DNA of 64,000 nucleotides from Spirosoma oryzicola (GCF_021233055.1 NZ_CP089538.1:4108501-4172500), one strand, 5' to 3'. Positions 8,994 through 18,782 are shown, numbered from the stretch's first letter. Program-made: numbers and translations. The notes: generated from the letters alone by a model not told the origin.

Positions 8994-11282
8994 TTATTTC
9001 CTGACGGGTTTGTTGGTCATGTAAAACGTCAGTTTACCGCCTTTTAGAATATCAGCGTGCGTAATGCTTGGCTGCGTTAGTGGTTTGCCGTTTAAAAGCA
9101 CTTTTTGAACGTACACATTTTTGTCGCTCTGGTTGATGGCCTCAACTGTAAACGTCTGACCATTTTCGAGTTGCAATCGGGCACTCTTAACCGATGGACT
9201 ACCCAAGGCGTATTCGTCTGATCCCGGCGCTACGGGATAAAAACCCATCGACGAGAACATATACCAGGCGCTCATCTGCCCGCAATCGTCGTTACCGCCC
9301 AGACCGTCGGGAGTGGGTTTGTACTGCATATTAAGAATCATACGAACGCGCTCCTGCGTTTTCCAGGGTTGGCCCGCCCAGTTGTACAGATAAGCGACGT
9401 GGTGCGCCGGTTCGTTGCCGTGAATGTAGCCGCCAATGATGCCTTCGCGCGTAATATCTTCGGTTTCGGCAAAAAACTTGTCGGGCAGGTTCATGGCAAA
9501 CAACGTATCGAGCCGGGCCGCAAACTTCTTGGGGCCACCCATGTACTGGATCAAAGACGCCGGGTCCTGAGGGACGAAGAAGCTGAAGTTCCATGAATTT
9601 CCTTCGATAAACCCTTGCCCGTGCGTACTGAGCACATCAAACTCTTTCTTGAACGACCCATCGGTCAGGCGCGGACGCATGAAGCCAATCGACTTATCGA
9701 ACACGTTTTGCCAGTTCTGAGCGCGTTTGCGGTAGGTTTCGTACACGTCCTGCCGGTTTAGTTTCTTCGCCATCTGGGCGATACACCAGTCGTCGTAGGC
9801 ATATTCCAGCGTGTTCGACACCGATGTTCCATTAGCCGACGCCGGAATGTAGCCCTTGTCGATGTAGTCGCCGATTCCTTCGTAATCGCGGTGATTGGAG
9901 GTAGCAATGCAGGCATCGAGCGCTTTTTGGGCGTCGCCGTTGAATACGCCTTTGATAACTGCGTCGGCTATTACTGACACGCTGTGGTAGCCGCTCATGC
10001 ACCAGTTGTCGTTGGCGTAGTGCGACCAGACCGGCAGCATTTTCAACGTGCTCTGATCGTAGTGACTAAGCATAGATTTGACCATGTCATTGTTACGGGC
10101 GGGCTGCATAAGATTGAAAAACGGATGCAACGCCCGGTACGTATCCCACAGCGAGAACGTCGTATAATTCGTAAATCCCGCTGCCTGATGAACACCCTGA
10201 TCCAAGCCTTTGTACTGCCCATTCACGTCCATATACTCCGTCGGATTAATGAAGGTATGGTACAGCGATGTGTAGAAATTCACCTTATCGGTTTCCGACG
10301 CGTCAATCTGAATTTTGTTCAGCTCCCGGTTCCAGTCGGCCTGCGCTTTGGCTTTGACCTGCTCGAAATTCCAGTGCGGAACTTCGGCCCGCATATTCGC
10401 CAGGGCATTTTCCTGGCTAACTGGCGATAAAGCCATTTTTAGCTTTACCTGCTCGCCTTCTTCCGTGTCGAAGTCGAAATACATCCGAATCCGCTTACCA
10501 GCGATGTCCGGAAAATTGCGGGTCTGGTCAAACTTGCGCCAGAAGCCTTTGTAGACCTGCGCTTTGTCCAGATTTTTCTGACCGTAGCTTTTGAACGGCT
10601 TCGAGAACGACAAGGCAAAGTACACCGTGCGGGTGCGCGCCCAGCCGTTGGTTTGCCGGTAACCAGTCACCAGTGTGTCGTTCACCACGCGTACGAATGT
10701 CCAGACGGTCTTGTCGTCGTAATTGTAGATGCCATGCATTAAATCGAGAATGATGTGCGACTGGTCGGACTTGGGAAACGTGTACTGGTGAAAACCGACC
10801 CGGTTCGAAGCGGTCAGCTCGGCCAGAATTTTGTGATCGTCGAGCTTTACTTTGTAGTAGCCTGCTTCGGCCACTTCATTCGCGTGAGAGAAAGCCGAGC
10901 GGTAGCCGCTCTTTGGATTCGAGGCCACCCCCGGATTGAGCTGTAAAGCGCCCTGCGTGGGCATAATCAGGAAATCGCCCAGATCGGAATGGCCCGTACC
11001 GCTGAAATGCGTGTGGCTGAAACCGACAATCGTTTTGTCTTCGTACTTATAACCAGCGCAGTACTTGTACACATCGCCGTTGTATTTGCCGTTGAGTTCG
11101 TAGGATAGCGTATCGGAGTCAGGACTTAGCTGAACAGAGCCGAAGGGAACGGTAGCGCCGGGGAAGGTGTGCCCCATTTTCTCGGTACCGATCAGCGGGT
11201 GCACATAAGGAACCAGGTTTTGTTGAGCGTAGGAAACAAGTAAAACGAATTGAAAGAGGATGGTCAGGTTTACTTTAATCAT
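8994..11282 (-). CDS. GH92 family alpha-mannosidase, secreted
   Basis: 762-residue exo-acting, calcium-dependent glycoside hydrolase of family 92, which removes terminal alpha-linked mannose from N-glycans or mannans. After a signal peptide (residues 1-20, ending SYAQQ), IGTEKMGHTFPGATVPFG opens the N-terminal beta-sandwich. The helical-barrel domain carries the family signatures EGNSWNFSFFVPQD and GNDDCGQMSAWYMFSSMGFYP, with catalytic acid and base in these segments. Length is normal. Bond specificity (1,2, 1,3 or others) cannot be told from this. It is a single gene; no SusC/SusD pair is adjacent, so this is not an obvious polysaccharide-utilisation locus. Likely periplasmic or surface-located. 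Confidence 0.95.
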   Translation of the reverse strand: MIKVNLTILFQFVLLVSYAQQNLVPYVHPLIGTEKMGHTFPGATVPFGSVQLSPDSDTLSYELNGKYNGDVYKYCAGYKYEDKTIVGFSHTHFSGTGHSDLGDFLIMPTQGALQLNPGVASNPKSGYRSAFSHANEVAEAGYYKVKLDDHKILAELTASNRVGFHQYTFPKSDQSHIILDLMHGIYNYDDKTVWTFVRVVNDTLVTGYRQTNGWARTRTVYFALSFSKPFKSYGQKNLDKAQVYKGFWRKFDQTRNFPDIAGKRIRMYFDFDTEEGEQVKLKMALSPVSQENALANMRAEVPHWNFEQVKAKAQADWNRELNKIQIDASETDKVNFYTSLYHTFINPTEYMDVNGQYKGLDQGVHQAAGFTNYTTFSLWDTYRALHPFFNLMQPARNNDMVKSMLSHYDQSTLKMLPVWSHYANDNWCMSGYHSVSVIADAVIKGVFNGDAQKALDACIATSNHRDYEGIGDYIDKGYIPASANGTSVSNTLEYAYDDWCIAQMAKKLNRQDVYETYRKRAQNWQNVFDKSIGFMRPRLTDGSFKKEFDVLSTHGQGFIEGNSWNFSFFVPQDPASLIQYMGGPKKFAARLDTLFAMNLPDKFFAETEDITREGIIGGYIHGNEPAHHVAYLYNWAGQPWKTQERVRMILNMQYKPTPDGLGGNDDCGQMSAWYMFSSMGFYPVAPGSDEYALGSPSVKSARLQLENGQTFTVEAINQSDKNVYVQKVLLNGKPLTQPSITHADILKGGKLTFYMTNKPVRK

Positions 11283-11615
11283 TTTCTGAATGAGTAGAAA
11301 TAAGGCTAAAAGGTACGAAAAGCTTCGCTAAACCCCTATTCGCATCGCCCATGGAGGTCTATTATCCCGCACCAGCCTGGACCGCTACCAAAGATTATAG
11401 CCAGCTGGAAACGATTTATTGCCGGATCTGGCTTATTTAAGTCCAACAAACCGTATTTTTCATACCGTTATTCCTGCGCAGTCGTTAATTATTCGATAAA
11501 ACATAAACGTGGTACTGCGTACGATCGCTCGTTTCTTACTTGTACGTCCTCTCAATCAACGCCTGGCATACGTATTGATAGCTCATCAACCAGCAGTATT
11601 CTTTACCTTTTCCAC
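11283..11615. other. intergenic region, divergent upstream of GH92 and lipoprotein genes
   Basis: 333 bases between two divergent genes. A 29-codon ORF (ATG at 11351, reading MEVYYPAPAWTATKDY) has protein-like composition and might be a gene remnant, but it is too short to assign. No hairpin or convincing promoter was seen; TACCTTTT at about 11603 is only one base from the Bacteroidota -7 consensus. Confidence 0.4.
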
Positions 11616-13253
11616 ATGAATCAATCACCTTATCGCCTTCTCATCGTAACCATTTTTATAGGTATTCTTGGACTAGAGGGTTGCAAAGATGCTCCGCTTA
11701 CATGGCCCACTCCGGGAACTGGCGGTAATCCGGCACCGCCCGCTGTGGTCGTTCCACCCGCTACTGTCGTATCGTCAAGTACCGTTGGTCCTTTTACGTA
11801 CACGGTCCCGGCTCAGGAAGCCGAGTGGCTGAGCTACAACGGCAACCTGATCAATGGCCGCGCGATTGGAGCTACTACGGTTCAGGAATCGGCCACGCTT
11901 CGGCTGGAAGTACGGAAAGAGTACGGCGGATCGATCCAGATCTACGACAAGACGACCAATCAATATTTGGTTAATTTCTTCGATAAAGGGCGCGAATCGG
12001 GTTTTGCTTCTTACGCCGGGCCTCGCTCCTTTGCCGATGATTCACCCCGCTGGAAAGGTGTGGGGTACAATCCGTTGCAGGCGGGTGACGATGGTGGCAA
12101 TTCCTCGCCGGTATTATTTCACGGTCTGATTAATGGGTACATCTACACGAAAACGCAATGCCTTTCCTGGGCGCATCAGGACAAGCGACTGCTGCCTTTC
12201 TTTTATGAGCAATGGGTACGGCTCGATGAGAACAAGGTGCATGTAAAAGTGCGTCTGACAAACCAGCGTGGCGACAAAGGTTTTTACAATTTCGAGGAAC
12301 AGGAGTGGCCGTTTCTGATGATTAACGGAGCCAAGAGCGTTCGGTTTTATAACGGATCGGCTCCGTTCACCAACGCAGCAACGAGCACATCGGACGGTAT
12401 CGAGCGGGCGCAAACGCAGGGCGGATCGATTATTACGCAACAGATCTCGTCCTTTTACCTGACCGAACCCTGGGAAGCCGTTGAAATTGGCGCAAACCGG
12501 CTGATTGGCCTGTATTCACCCGAGATGTACCGGGCAAATTATAACGTTGCGGCAATTCCGGCTCACGATAATTGGGAAGGCGGCAATACCATGACCTATT
12601 TGGGCGGGCGGGTTTTCGATCCGCTGGATAGCGACAATACATGGCTGAAAGAATTCACGCTTATCGTGGGTACCGAGGCCCAGATTCGGGAGCATGTGTA
12701 TGCGCAACCGCGCCTGACTAAACCCGATTTCTGGTTCGACAAGACCAACGGCCGCAATCAGTGGTACGTGTTTGATGGCGGCCACGACCAAAAGCAGCCA
12801 TTCCGGGTAGACAACTGGACCGTCACCTACGACGGCCACATCGACAACGGGCCGCTGAACGCTCGGGGAACAAAAATTCTTTCGTCGACGGGAAGCTGGC
12901 GGGCCAGCGACATTGATACGATCTACATTCGAATGGGTTATAAAGGTCCCGAGCAGCAACTCAACCTGACCTGGCTTCTGAACGGACAGTCGCCCGATGG
13001 CATTAATCCGGAGTTTCCTATTCAGAATTCACTTGTGTTTCCGCGCGGAGCACGACCGCACTATGGTCAGGTTTTGCCGATTTCCGTCGTCAACGATGGG
13101 CAGATCCGCACGTATCGCATACCCATGCGCCATAGTTTGTGGAAAGATATCGTTCAGCAATTCGAGATTATTCATACACAAGGAACATCGGTGATTGCGC
13201 CCGGCGAACAAATTGAGCTGGTATATTTTGGGACGACGAATCCAGACAAGTAA
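11616..13253 (+). CDS. uncharacterised large lipoprotein
   Basis: 545-residue lipoprotein of unknown function. Residues 1-22 are a lipoprotein signal and the lipobox LEGC gives Cys23 as lipidation site. A proline/threonine/valine-rich spacer (TWPTPGTGGNPAPPAVVVPP and on) runs to about residue 55. The rest is rich in aromatic residues and short strands, with WLSYNGNLINGRAIG near the start and many Trp/Tyr/Gly/Asn, suggesting one or two beta-sandwich or carbohydrate-active-type domains. I recognise no catalytic motif. It is divergent from the GH92 mannosidase, so a link to glycan use is possible but unproven. It is exported and membrane-anchored, perhaps on the cell surface. Confidence 0.85.
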   Translation: MNQSPYRLLIVTIFIGILGLEGCKDAPLTWPTPGTGGNPAPPAVVVPPATVVSSSTVGPFTYTVPAQEAEWLSYNGNLINGRAIGATTVQESATLRLEVRKEYGGSIQIYDKTTNQYLVNFFDKGRESGFASYAGPRSFADDSPRWKGVGYNPLQAGDDGGNSSPVLFHGLINGYIYTKTQCLSWAHQDKRLLPFFYEQWVRLDENKVHVKVRLTNQRGDKGFYNFEEQEWPFLMINGAKSVRFYNGSAPFTNAATSTSDGIERAQTQGGSIITQQISSFYLTEPWEAVEIGANRLIGLYSPEMYRANYNVAAIPAHDNWEGGNTMTYLGGRVFDPLDSDNTWLKEFTLIVGTEAQIREHVYAQPRLTKPDFWFDKTNGRNQWYVFDGGHDQKQPFRVDNWTVTYDGHIDNGPLNARGTKILSSTGSWRASDIDTIYIRMGYKGPEQQLNLTWLLNGQSPDGINPEFPIQNSLVFPRGARPHYGQVLPISVVNDGQIRTYRIPMRHSLWKDIVQQFEIIHTQGTSVIAPGEQIELVYFGTTNPDK

Positions 13254-13358
13254 ATTCGGGCTTTCCGGCTATATTACACGATGCAACATCAACCGCGCAT
13301 TGTTGTCTTTTAGCCCGAAAACCGTTTCATTTTACTATTTCATTCGCAAATCATTTCC

Positions 13359-14702
13359 ATGAACAAACGAATCGGGCTGCTGGCCGGACTAACCCTCTCT
13401 GTGGGTATCGCGCTGGCACAGAACAAGCCCAAACCGGAGGACGTGCAGACGTTCACGCTCAAGAACGGCATGAAATTCATGGTCCTCGAAGACCACTCTA
13501 TCCCCAACGCCAACTTCTACACATTCTGGAAAGTCGGTGCCCGCAACGAAGTCCACGGCATCACGGGGCTGTCGCACTTTTTCGAGCACATGATGTTCAA
13601 CGGGGCAAAAAAATACGGTCCTAAACAGTTCGACCGGGTGATGGAAGCCAACGGCGGTTCGAACAATGCCTACACGACCGAAAACACGACGGTCTATACC
13701 GACTGGTTCCAGAGCGGTGCCCTCGAAACCATCTTCGACCTCGAATCCGACCGCATCCGCGACTTAGCGATTGACCCCAAGATGGTGCAGAGCGAACGGG
13801 GCGTCGTGCTGTCCGAGCGCAGTACGGGTCTGGAAAACAGCAACTACCGTGTCATCAGCGAACTGGTCAAATCGGTCGCTTTTGTCGAGCATCCGTACAT
13901 GTTTCCGGTCATTGGTTTCGAATCCGACATCAAAAAGTGGACGCAGGAAGATTTAGAAAAGTATTTTAAAACCTATTACTCGCCCAACAATGCCGTTGCG
14001 GTGGTCGTCGGTGATGTGACGGCGGCTCAGGTAAAGAAGCTGGCCGAAAAGTACATCGAGTCGATTCCGGCCCAGAAATTACCCGACAGCCTGCGCACGG
14101 TAGAACCGGCCCAAAACGGTGAACGGCGCGTGACAACCTACAAGGACATTGCTACGCCGAACATTCTGATGGCGTACCACACCCCCGAAGCCCGCAACCC
14201 CGACTACTACGCGCTTGATTTGCTGAGTGGTGTGTTGAGTTCGGGAAACTCGTCGCGGTTGATTAAATCGCTGGTACTCGATTCGACCATTGCCTCGCGG
14301 GCGTCCAGCTACTTTGGCGAGTCGTTCGATCCGAACCTGTTTTCGGTCTACGCCATTGCCGCCAGCAATGTTTCGGCGGAGCAACTGGAAAAATCGGTGC
14401 TTAACCAGATCGACAAAGTCATCTCGGAAGGCATTACCGACGTTGAGTTGCAGAAATTGAAAAACCAGAAGCTGATGGAATTCTATCGCACGATGGAAAC
14501 AATCAACGGTAAAGCCAATTCGCTCGGCACCTATGAGCTGTTTTTCGGCGATTACAAAAAGCTGTACGAAGCACCGGCGCTTTACGAGAAAGTCACCAAA
14601 GAAGACATTCAGCGCGTGGCCAAAACGTATCTGACGGCCCGCAACCGCACGGTTGGCTATCTGCTGCCAGAGCCAAAAACCAACCCCGCGAAAAATAACT
14701 AA
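13359..14702 (+). CDS. M16 zinc metallopeptidase, catalytic subunit
   Basis: 447-residue pitrilysin-family peptidase with a signal peptide (residues 1-21, ending IALAQN). The inverted zinc motif HFFEH at residues 73-77 and the downstream acidic ligand segment SERGVVLSERS are intact, so this partner should be catalytic. The C-terminal half holds the second M16 fold (peptidase_M16_C). In periplasmic bacterial M16B pairs one chain is catalytic and the other carries substrate-binding residues, and the gene that follows fits the second role. The two are 48 bases apart, a clear operon. It probably degrades peptides in the periplasm. Confidence 0.94.
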   Translation: MNKRIGLLAGLTLSVGIALAQNKPKPEDVQTFTLKNGMKFMVLEDHSIPNANFYTFWKVGARNEVHGITGLSHFFEHMMFNGAKKYGPKQFDRVMEANGGSNNAYTTENTTVYTDWFQSGALETIFDLESDRIRDLAIDPKMVQSERGVVLSERSTGLENSNYRVISELVKSVAFVEHPYMFPVIGFESDIKKWTQEDLEKYFKTYYSPNNAVAVVVGDVTAAQVKKLAEKYIESIPAQKLPDSLRTVEPAQNGERRVTTYKDIATPNILMAYHTPEARNPDYYALDLLSGVLSSGNSSRLIKSLVLDSTIASRASSYFGESFDPNLFSVYAIAASNVSAEQLEKSVLNQIDKVISEGITDVELQKLKNQKLMEFYRTMETINGKANSLGTYELFFGDYKKLYEAPALYEKVTKEDIQRVAKTYLTARNRTVGYLLPEPKTNPAKNN

Positions 14703-14750
14703 CTACGATTATTCATCCCCAATGATTCAAAGACCGACGGGCTTTGTAGT

Positions 14751-16127
14751 ATGAAAAAAATAGTCATAATCATAACCGCCTTGCTTATAGCGGGCGTGTC
14801 GCTGGCGCAGACATTCAAAGTGCCACCTTACCAGAAGTTTAAACTCAAAAATGGCTTGACCGTCTACCTGATGGAACAGCGCGAAGTACCGCTGATCAAC
14901 GTGTCGGTGGTCTTCGACGCGGGCGCTGTGCAGGATGGCAACCGCTACGGCCTAGCCAATATGACCGCTGATGCCTTGTTGTTTGGCAGCTCCAAGTACA
15001 CCAAAGCGCAGCTGGAAGAAAAAGCGGAATACGTGGGAGCCAGCGTAGACACCTATGGCGGAAAGGAAGTAGCGAAACTAACGGCTTCATTTGCTGTGAA
15101 AGATCAGGATCTGCTCTTCGACATTATTCAGGACGTAATCACCAAACCGACGTTCGACAAAGGTGAGTTCGACAAGTATAAACAGCGGCAACTGCTCCAG
15201 CTAACGCAGCAAAAAGAAAGTCCGCGTGGGGTTGTCAATTCGTATTTCAACCGGTTCGTATTCGAAAACCACCCGTATGCCAACCCGATTTCGGGAACCC
15301 CTTCGTCGGTATCGGCCATTACAGCGAATGACGTTCGGCAGTTTTACCAGAAAAACTACACTGCCGACCGGGCGGCCATCGCGGTTGTGGGTGACTTCAA
15401 TACGGCTGCCATGAAAAAGCGGATCACCGATTTGTTCGGCAACTGGAAAACAGCCGCGGCTACCTCACCCAAACTAACGGACCCAACGGTTTCGTTCGAC
15501 AAAAACCGGGTCTTGCTGGTCAACAAAGACGATGCCCGCGAAACGACCTTTTTGATTGGCGGCAAAGGCATCACGCAAAACAATCCCGATTACATTCCGG
15601 TCGTGGTAGTCAACACCATTCTGGGCGGTCGGTTTACGTCCTGGCTCAACGACGCGCTACGCGTCAATTCGGGATTGACCTACGGGGCCGGTAGCCGGTT
15701 CGGTACGTTCCGCAACAGCGGTACCTTCGCCATTTCGACGTTTACGAAAGTGAGTACCACCACGGAGGCCATTGATATGGCCCTTCAGGTACTGGACAGC
15801 CTGCACCGCACGGGTATCGACGAGAAAACGCTGCTTTCGGCTAAAAACTACGTCAAAGCCGATTTCCCGCCCCGATACGAATCCGCCGGTTCGCTGGCCG
15901 ACCTGCTGACGGATATGTTTAGTCTGGGTTTTGACGAGTCGTTTATCAACAATTTCCAGAAGAATGTCGATGGATTGACGGTAGCGAAAACGCGGCAAAT
16001 CATCGATCAGTATTTCCCAAAAAACAACCTGCAATTCGTGCTGATCGGCAAAGCGGATACCATCCGCGAAAAGGTCAAGAAGTACGGCACAATCACCGAA
16101 AAGGAAATTAAGGCCGACGGCTTTTAA
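14751..16127 (+). CDS. M16 peptidase family, non-catalytic partner subunit
   Basis: 458-residue M16-fold protein with a signal peptide (MKKIVIIITALLIAGVSLAQ). Where the catalytic paralogue has HxxEH, this one reads GLANMTADALLFG, so zinc cannot be bound and it is not a peptidase by itself. The C-terminal half keeps the substrate-pocket region (SGLTYGAGSRFGTFRNSG), which supplies the conserved Arg/Tyr contacts in M16B heterodimers. Adjacent to the catalytic gene and of matching length, it is best read as the obligate non-catalytic subunit. The riboswitch and btuB-like gene lie downstream in the same direction but have their own promoter. Confidence 0.92.
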   Translation: MKKIVIIITALLIAGVSLAQTFKVPPYQKFKLKNGLTVYLMEQREVPLINVSVVFDAGAVQDGNRYGLANMTADALLFGSSKYTKAQLEEKAEYVGASVDTYGGKEVAKLTASFAVKDQDLLFDIIQDVITKPTFDKGEFDKYKQRQLLQLTQQKESPRGVVNSYFNRFVFENHPYANPISGTPSSVSAITANDVRQFYQKNYTADRAAIAVVGDFNTAAMKKRITDLFGNWKTAAATSPKLTDPTVSFDKNRVLLVNKDDARETTFLIGGKGITQNNPDYIPVVVVNTILGGRFTSWLNDALRVNSGLTYGAGSRFGTFRNSGTFAISTFTKVSTTTEAIDMALQVLDSLHRTGIDEKTLLSAKNYVKADFPPRYESAGSLADLLTDMFSLGFDESFINNFQKNVDGLTVAKTRQIIDQYFPKNNLQFVLIGKADTIREKVKKYGTITEKEIKADGF

Positions 16128-16230
16128 ATAACGCGCCCATCTGGTCCCCCCTCGAATACACTGTCCGGTAAATTCGTACCGACACATTGATTCGGGACGG
16201 ACCGGATGGCCGTCTTACGCGTTTATGGCC

Positions 16231-16238
16231 TATATTTG
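16231..16238 (+). promoter_or_regulatory. Bacteroidota-type promoter -7 element for the B12 riboswitch transcript
   Basis: TATATTTG matches the Bacteroidota -7 consensus TAnnTTTG exactly and lies six bases before the first riboswitch helix at 16244. No good -33 TTTG is visible upstream, so the promoter call rests on the -7 element and its position. Confidence 0.6.
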
Positions 16239-16243
16239 TCCGC

Positions 16244-16414
16244 TCGTTTTAGGTTTGCCCTTCTCGTAAGGGTGATTAAAAGGGAACACCGGTGTAAATC
16301 CGGGGCTATTCCCGTAGCTGTAAGTTCTAATTACCAGCTGATAACTAAAAAGCCACTGCCGTTTGGCGGGAAGGCGTTGTCGGTAGAACAAGCCAGAAGA
16401 CCTGCCTCAAACGA
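16244..16414 (+). ncRNA. cobalamin (B12) riboswitch aptamer
   Basis: The conserved cobalamin-aptamer landmarks appear in order: AAAAGGGAACACCGGTG, AAATCCGGGGCT with CCCGTAGCTGTAA, GCCACTG, GGGAAGG, and the B12 box GCCAGAAGACCTGCC (16392-16406). Closing helix P1 can form between 16244-16253 and 16405-16414, nine of ten positions pairing. It precedes the BtuB-like receptor by about 150 bases, so B12 binding should switch off uptake genes. Aptamer identity is very secure from sequence. Confidence 0.96.
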
Positions 16415-16491
16415 ATTCATGATTCGAGCTTTCGGGTAAAAAGCCGGAGATGAAAGACAGTTCGGTTAGGTGGCGCGTCACCTGTGCGGTC

Positions 16492-16524
16492 ACAAACGAG
16501 CAACGGTTCGTTTGTCTTTTATTT
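16492..16524 (+). terminator. candidate riboswitch-controlled terminator (expression platform)
   Basis: ACAAACGA (16492-16499) pairs with TCGTTTGT (16508-16515) and is followed by CTTTTATTT. The right arm overlaps TTCGTTTG (16507-16514), which is also perfectly complementary to CAAACGAA (16408-16415), the 3' side of aptamer helix P1. This gives a mutually exclusive antiterminator when B12 is absent. The U-run is imperfect, so translational control remains possible. Confidence 0.6.
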
Positions 16525-16567
16525 CAGTTTCCGACAGCTCATTACTTAATCTCATTTTACCTGATTA

Positions 16568-18568
16568 ATGATGAGCAAAATCAGTACGTTTCTTTCGGCG
16601 GCTCTGGCCGTATCCTCCCTGTCCGCTCTGGCGCAGGACAATCCACAAGTTCCTTCTTCGAACTCCGTTCAACTGGATGCCGTGACGGTCACGGCCAACA
16701 AGATCGAACAAAAGCTTTCCCAAACCGGCAAAGTCGTTACGGTACTGTCTGACTCGGTATTGCAACGCTACGCAACACAATCCGTGAGCGAACTGCTGTC
16801 GCGGCAGGCCGGTCTGCAAATCGTCGGTTCGAATGGACCACTCGGCACCAACACCGACATTTTTCTACGGGGAGCCTCAGCCGGTAATACGTTGATTCTG
16901 CTGGACGGACTGCCGGTTTATGATCCGTCTGGCGTAGCGAACACCTTCGACCTGAACCTGCTGACCGTGGGCGAGTGCGACCGGATCGAAATCTTACGGG
17001 GAGCGCAATCAACCAGTTACGGTTCCGATGCAGTGGCGGGCGTCATCAACATTTTTACGAAGCGCGCGAGCAGCAATGCCGTTGGCCGAAAGCCGTTTGG
17101 CGTGAATGCAACGGTTAACTACGGTACGTACAAAACTTTTCGGGGAAGCGTGGGCGTAAGCGGCCAAACCAATAGGCTATCGTACAACGTGCAGTACACG
17201 CGGCTGTCGTCGGCGGGTTTCTCGTCGGCCACCGATCCCACCGGCACAAATAATTTTGACAAGGATGGTTACCGGCAGAACGCCTTACTGGCCAATTTCG
17301 CGTTTCAACCAACGTCACGGCTTACGCTGAAAGTACAGGGTTTGACGACGGCCTACTCCGCCGACATCGACGCCGGAGCGTTTGCCGATGATAAAGATTT
17401 CACGTTCAAGAGCCAGTTCAAGCGGTTAGCGACTGGCTTTGATTACAAACACGCCCAGGGCAAACTGTCGTTTAACTACAGCATCGGTGATAGCCGCCGG
17501 ATGTTTAAGAACGACTCGACAGCGGTTGAGCCGAACGCATCAGAGATTTACTCGTACCAGCAATACGGAGGGCTGGCTCACTTTGCGGAAGTGTATCACA
17601 ACCTGAAGCTAGGTTCCTGGGGCGAATTGCTGACTGGTGCGGATTATCGTTTTAGCAACACCGACCAAAGCTACCTGTCGATCAGCCAGTACGGTCCTTA
17701 CCAGTCGCCATCCATTGGAAAAGATACCGCTCGTGTTGGGCAAGTTGGTGTGTATGCCACGGCCATCCTCACCCCATACCGGGGTCTTTCGGTTGAGCTG
17801 GGTGGTCGATTTAACCGGAATTCGTTGTACGGAAACGTGTTTACGTACTCGTTTAACCCGTCTTACCTACTGTCGGATCGGATCAAGATCTTTGCTAACC
17901 TGTCGTCGGGATTCCGCGCGCCTTCGCTTTACCAGTTATTCTCGCCGTACGGCAACAAAACACTGCGGCCCGAATACAGCGTCTCCACCGAAGCCGGATT
18001 GCAAGTATTCACCAAAAGCCGCACGGCCTGGGTCCGGGCCGTTTATTTCGACCGGCAGATCAAGGACGTTGTATTTTTTGAATCGCTGAACAGCGCACCC
18101 TTCGGTCGTTATATCAACTTCGACCGGCAGCACGATCACGGTCTGGAACTGGAAGCACAGGCGGCTATCAACAAACTGACCCTGTCAGGCAACGTAACCT
18201 GGCTAACGGGTAAGGTAACGACTGCTAATGCCGGACGCGACACGACCTACAACAACCTGTTTCGGCGACCCAAGACACAGATCAACCTGAGCGTAGGCTA
18301 TCAGATTATACCGCGCCTGTTCGTTTCCGCCACGATGCGCTCCATTGGTGAGCGTACCGATCGTTTTTATAACGGAGAAACCTTTACAACGGAGAGCGTG
18401 ACGCTGGCCTCTTATACCACGATTGATCTGTACGCGGAAGGGCAGATTACGCCTAAACTGCGTTTATTCGCTGATGTCCGTAATTTGTTTGACCAAACCT
18501 ATTACGATGTCTACGGCTATAACACCCGCCGTCGGAATGCGAACATTGGTATTCGCTTTACTTGGTAA
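16568..18568 (+). CDS. btuB: BtuB-like TonB-dependent cobalamin receptor
   Basis: 666-residue outer-membrane receptor. Signal peptide is residues 1-23 (ending ALAQD) and the TonB-box region (DAVTVTANKIEQ) follows. The plug domain (SVSELLSRQAGLQI, NTDIFLRGASAGNTLILLDG, GVINIFTKRA) runs to about residue 165, then a 22-strand barrel with strand-like alternation ends in the C-terminal aromatic ...RFTW expected for BAM recognition. Length matches BtuB (about 600) rather than the larger FecA or SusC types. The strongest functional clue is the cobalamin riboswitch in its leader. An ATG at 16571 is an alternative start with no effect. The next gene is a BtuG-like lipoprotein, supporting B12 uptake. 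Confidence 0.93.
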   Translation: MMSKISTFLSAALAVSSLSALAQDNPQVPSSNSVQLDAVTVTANKIEQKLSQTGKVVTVLSDSVLQRYATQSVSELLSRQAGLQIVGSNGPLGTNTDIFLRGASAGNTLILLDGLPVYDPSGVANTFDLNLLTVGECDRIEILRGAQSTSYGSDAVAGVINIFTKRASSNAVGRKPFGVNATVNYGTYKTFRGSVGVSGQTNRLSYNVQYTRLSSAGFSSATDPTGTNNFDKDGYRQNALLANFAFQPTSRLTLKVQGLTTAYSADIDAGAFADDKDFTFKSQFKRLATGFDYKHAQGKLSFNYSIGDSRRMFKNDSTAVEPNASEIYSYQQYGGLAHFAEVYHNLKLGSWGELLTGADYRFSNTDQSYLSISQYGPYQSPSIGKDTARVGQVGVYATAILTPYRGLSVELGGRFNRNSLYGNVFTYSFNPSYLLSDRIKIFANLSSGFRAPSLYQLFSPYGNKTLRPEYSVSTEAGLQVFTKSRTAWVRAVYFDRQIKDVVFFESLNSAPFGRYINFDRQHDHGLELEAQAAINKLTLSGNVTWLTGKVTTANAGRDTTYNNLFRRPKTQINLSVGYQIIPRLFVSATMRSIGERTDRFYNGETFTTESVTLASYTTIDLYAEGQITPKLRLFADVRNLFDQTYYDVYGYNTRRRNANIGIRFTW

Positions 18569-18782
18569 GGGGTAAGGCAGTCAAATCGGCTCATTGGTAA
18601 CGAAGATGATGCATTCAGGCCGGTTGGCAGCAACCAGAGAACAACAACGAGGTCTTTCGCAAACGGGTAACTAACCGGAGTACGCGGAGGGTAATTTCAG
18701 GCACAAAAAAAGCGTCAGGGAGCGCGGTATGTCAGCAATAAATCGGTTCTTTGTCTAATAAAATAGCTCAGCCGTAACGTTT

